Positions 62,219 to 64,000 of a stretch of DNA of 64,000 nt are shown piece by piece. The stretch lies in contig DATBHB010000003.1 of the NCBI GenBank assembly GCA_036557705.1, positions 1 through 64,000 of the forward strand. Direction: 5' to 3'. The stretch is from VAZQ01 sp036557705 (GTDB lineage: Bacteria > Pseudomonadota > Alphaproteobacteria > Rhizobiales > Xanthobacteraceae). Made by a program: the position numbers and the translations under genes. Every line of letters begins with the position of its first letter. The stretch's first letter is position 1. Below the pieces are notes generated by a model. That model worked only from the letters and a program-made list of their open reading frames with translations. It was not told where the DNA came from and ran no database searches.

Positions 62219-62974
62219 ATGATACGACGTCCCAAGGCCAAAATGCCTCTTACCATGGCGCCCGATACAAAAACTGCATTGCGGTCAGTTCAAAGTTTCA
62301 TAGCGGATCGGCTTGCCGGCAACCCCGTTCATATATACGAAGCGGGAGGCGGCTCATTATCGGTGTTGCCTCTGGACTCTTTGAATGCCGCGAGCGTAAC
62401 GGTTGTTGACATAGACGAGGATCAACTTCGAAATAATAAGTACGCGACGATAAAGATTCTCGGAGATATTCAGACTCACAATTTTGCTCCTGGAAGCATA
62501 GACCTCGTAGTGTGCTACAATGTCATTGAACATTTGCACTCTCCAGACCTTGCAATTGAATGTTTCCATCGCGCTCTCAAACCCGGGGGGGTCCTGTTTA
62601 TTGGCGCGCCCAATCCACAATCGATATTTGGACTGATTACCAAGTACACTCCGCATTTGCTTCATGTTTGGATTTATCGGGTTATTTTGAAGAACAGAGA
62701 TGCCGGCAAGCCAGGTCGTGGACCTTTTCCGGTCATATTTCATCCGATCGTTTCTCCCCACCGGTTGTTGAGGTTTTGTGAAAAGACAGGGTTCGAAGTC
62801 CGGTATTTCAGTCTGTATACGAGCCCGCATTATGCATTTCTGACGCAAAAGCAATCGGTGCTCGGCTTTCTACTGCGAGGGATATCGAGGTTCATCAATA
62901 TGTTGCCGAATCCGCGCCTCCGTGTCGCGGAGGGTGATTATCACGCGGTTTTTGAGAAGGTCTCACGCGCATAA
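62219..62974 (+). CDS. Class I SAM-dependent methyltransferase
   Basis: About 251 aa from the ATG at 62219, 9 nt after AGGGAGA (an ATG at 62192 would add 9 residues). Motif I is weak (VHIYEAGGGSLSVLPL), then VTVVDIDEDQLRNN, GSIDLVVCYNVIEHLHSPDLAIECFHRALKPGG, a Methyltransf_11/23 pattern. The C-terminal half has TKYTPHLLHVWIYRVIL and FYLRYF-like VRYFSLYTSPHYAFL, probably contacting membrane or lipid-linked substrate. Base composition is clearly lower in GC than the core genes to the left, suggesting transfer. Confidence 0.8.
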   Translation: MIRRPKAKMPLTMAPDTKTALRSVQSFIADRLAGNPVHIYEAGGGSLSVLPLDSLNAASVTVVDIDEDQLRNNKYATIKILGDIQTHNFAPGSIDLVVCYNVIEHLHSPDLAIECFHRALKPGGVLFIGAPNPQSIFGLITKYTPHLLHVWIYRVILKNRDAGKPGRGPFPVIFHPIVSPHRLLRFCEKTGFEVRYFSLYTSPHYAFLTQKQSVLGFLLRGISRFINMLPNPRLRVAEGDYHAVFEKVSRA

Positions 62975-63301
62975 CGTCGTTCAAAGGGATTTGAGCCATA
63001 CGGCCATACGGCCACACACACGAAATGACTTTGGTCCTGCAACGGTGTTGTGGATGGCAGAGAGCCGCCCGGGGGTGGTCAGTCGGCCGCGCAAGGTCCG
63101 GCGGTAAATGAGCCGGGCAGCAACCAAAGCTTGCTCGATATTTGTCTAGTATCCGACCTTGTGTGAGGCGTTCAATTGGCCCCGTGAAAAAATGCTGATG
63201 AGCGCGAAAAAAATCTATTGCGCAGTCGAACTCGGGCGGGGCGACCGCATTAAGAGGTGAGGTATCGAGGGACCATCGGGCGGCAAAACTCAAGAGCTTG
63301 A
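62975..63301. other. 327-bp gap, nothing recognised
   Basis: No supported gene. A short tandem CATACGGC repeat is near 62997-63013. Probably the promoter region of the last gene. Confidence 0.4.
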
Positions 63302-64000
63302 ATGCACTACCGTTCCGTGCAGCGTACGGCTGCATTAGCCCAGTCGGGTTTTGGTGCTGTTCCATCGAGGAGTCGCAGACTTGGCCGGTGGGCCGCCGAG
63401 ATGGCATGCCTGGAGTTCCTGGCGGTATCGGCGGCAACGTTTCTCGGCAGCCAGTTATATCATGCGAGCGCACTTCATCAGGCGGCGCGGCCGGAAGTGT
63501 TTGCTCCAGCGAGTATGGTCATCGCAGCTCTCGCCTTGATGATTTCGCTCGGTTCCGGACACTTCAGGAGGATCCACAGCCAATCAAAGTCAAAGTCCGT
63601 ATGGAACGGGTTGCTTTCAGTTGTCTTCGGCTTTTCACTGTTTTTGACTGTGCTTTTTCTTTCCAAAATCGCCGACCAGTATTCACGCGGGACGTTTGTT
63701 TTCCAGTTTATCGCGGCCGCCGCCGCTGTCGTAGGCATTCGCAGCCTTTGGTACTCGCGACTGCGAAGAGCGATTGTTTCCGGGTCCATTGAAAGCAGGC
63801 GCGCAATCCTGATTGGGGCGAAAAGTGCCTGCGATGCCATTCGAGAGCGGCTGACGCATACCGGGATAAAGGTGATTTGGTGGGCTCAATTCCCAAACGC
63901 CAAATACACGACGACACCGTCGAACCTGGTGTTATCGGAGCGTCAAATTGCGGCCACATGTCGAAAGCTGCGCCCGGATGACATAATCGTTTTGCCATCG
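63302..64000 (+). CDS. Polyprenyl-phosphate glycosylphosphotransferase, N-terminal part (cut by window edge)
   Basis: Open from ATG 63302 (MHYRSVQRTAALAQSG, just after an in-frame TGA) to the window end, 233 codons. Four membrane segments are visible: MACLEFLAVSAATFLGS, VIAALALMISLG, LLSVVFGFSLFLTVLFL and FQFIAAAAAVVGIRSLW, followed by a CoA-binding-like Rossmann start RRAILIGAKSACDAIRERL. This is the N-terminal half of WcaJ/ExoY-type enzymes that place the first sugar phosphate on undecaprenyl phosphate; the catalytic bac_transf domain would lie beyond the window. A start further downstream (ATG 63401) is possible. Confidence 0.7.
   Translation, partial: MHYRSVQRTAALAQSGFGAVPSRSRRLGRWAAEMACLEFLAVSAATFLGSQLYHASALHQAARPEVFAPASMVIAALALMISLGSGHFRRIHSQSKSKSVWNGLLSVVFGFSLFLTVLFLSKIADQYSRGTFVFQFIAAAAAVVGIRSLWYSRLRRAIVSGSIESRRAILIGAKSACDAIRERLTHTGIKVIWWAQFPNAKYTTTPSNLVLSERQIAATCRKLRPDDIIVLPS

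Noticed and set aside
35147..64000. An exosortase / PEP-CTERM (XrtA) type EPS system
   Set aside because: The two-domain dehydrogenase, FemAB-like protein and deacetylase resemble companions of that system, but no exosortase or PEP-CTERM protein is in the window.
1..64000. tRNA, rRNA, riboswitch, phage or IS genes
   Set aside because: Looked for cloverleaf-like, conserved RNA and transposase/integrase patterns by eye; none was convincing, though small RNAs could be missed.

Overview
The window looks like a chromosomal segment of a high-GC alphaproteobacterium of the order Hyphomicrobiales (Bradyrhizobium / Xanthobacteraceae / Pseudolabrys type). The evidence is gene content and order: hisB-DUF2628-hisH-hisA divergent from hslV-hslU; Tim44-like, mltA and Smr genes opposite secB; a Cys-less L32; mutM divergent from ubiE-ubiB; and a fused cysNC. 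The species cannot be fixed from sequence alone. No rRNA, tRNA, CRISPR array, phage or insertion-sequence transposase was seen.

Layout. 0-5 kb: the 3' part of a PIN toxin gene, the histidine genes hisA, hisH and hisB with a DUF2628 membrane protein between them, and the HslVU protease. 5-10 kb: exported or membrane proteins of poorly known function (a zincin-like DUF4344 protein, a bestrophin-like DUF4239 protein), a RidA-family protein and a close relative of mandelate racemase. 10-14 kb: cell-envelope and export housekeeping genes (Smr, mltA, Tim44-like, secB) and rpmF. 14-20 kb: a bicupin, an orphan solute-binding protein, DUF1345, a CPA1 Na+/H+ antiporter and a complete Phd-VapC toxin-antitoxin pair with a visible promoter and operator. 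20-25 kb: a lipocalin-like exported protein, mutM, ubiE-ubiB and DUF4396. 25-33 kb: accessory metabolism, with a divergent SDR, an FAD monooxygenase broken by one amber codon, an unusual symporter fused to a periplasmic binding protein, a DUF985 cupin, a Tat-exported multicopper oxidase and a GYF_2 membrane protein. 33.8-35.2 kb: a TolC-family protein.

From 35.1 kb to the right edge lies one large polysaccharide locus. It holds cysD-cysNC (PAPS synthesis), methyltransferases, a heparinase II/III-like protein, a two-domain dehydrogenase, an asparagine-synthase-type amidotransferase, an AlgD-like GDP-mannose dehydrogenase, three GT4 glycosyltransferases, a Wzx-type flippase, a polysaccharide deacetylase, an ExoF/Wza-type export protein, a Wzc/ExoP-type chain-length protein, a Wzy-like polymerase, a FemAB/GNAT protein, a sulfotransferase, a GH39-like hydrolase and the start of a polyprenyl-phosphate glycosylphosphotransferase. 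Together they fit a Wzx/Wzy-dependent exopolysaccharide that contains GDP-mannose-derived uronic acid and may be amidated, deacetylated and sulfated. This is the best candidate for an undescribed system in the window.

A second theme is small palindromic repeats. At least three families with GTAG at their outer ends, plus one CCTGAGG/CCTCGAAGG family, sit between genes and in places inside coding sequence: in the leader of the solute-binding protein, in mutM, in the start of mltA and over the vapC stop codon. No RAYT transposase is present to explain them.
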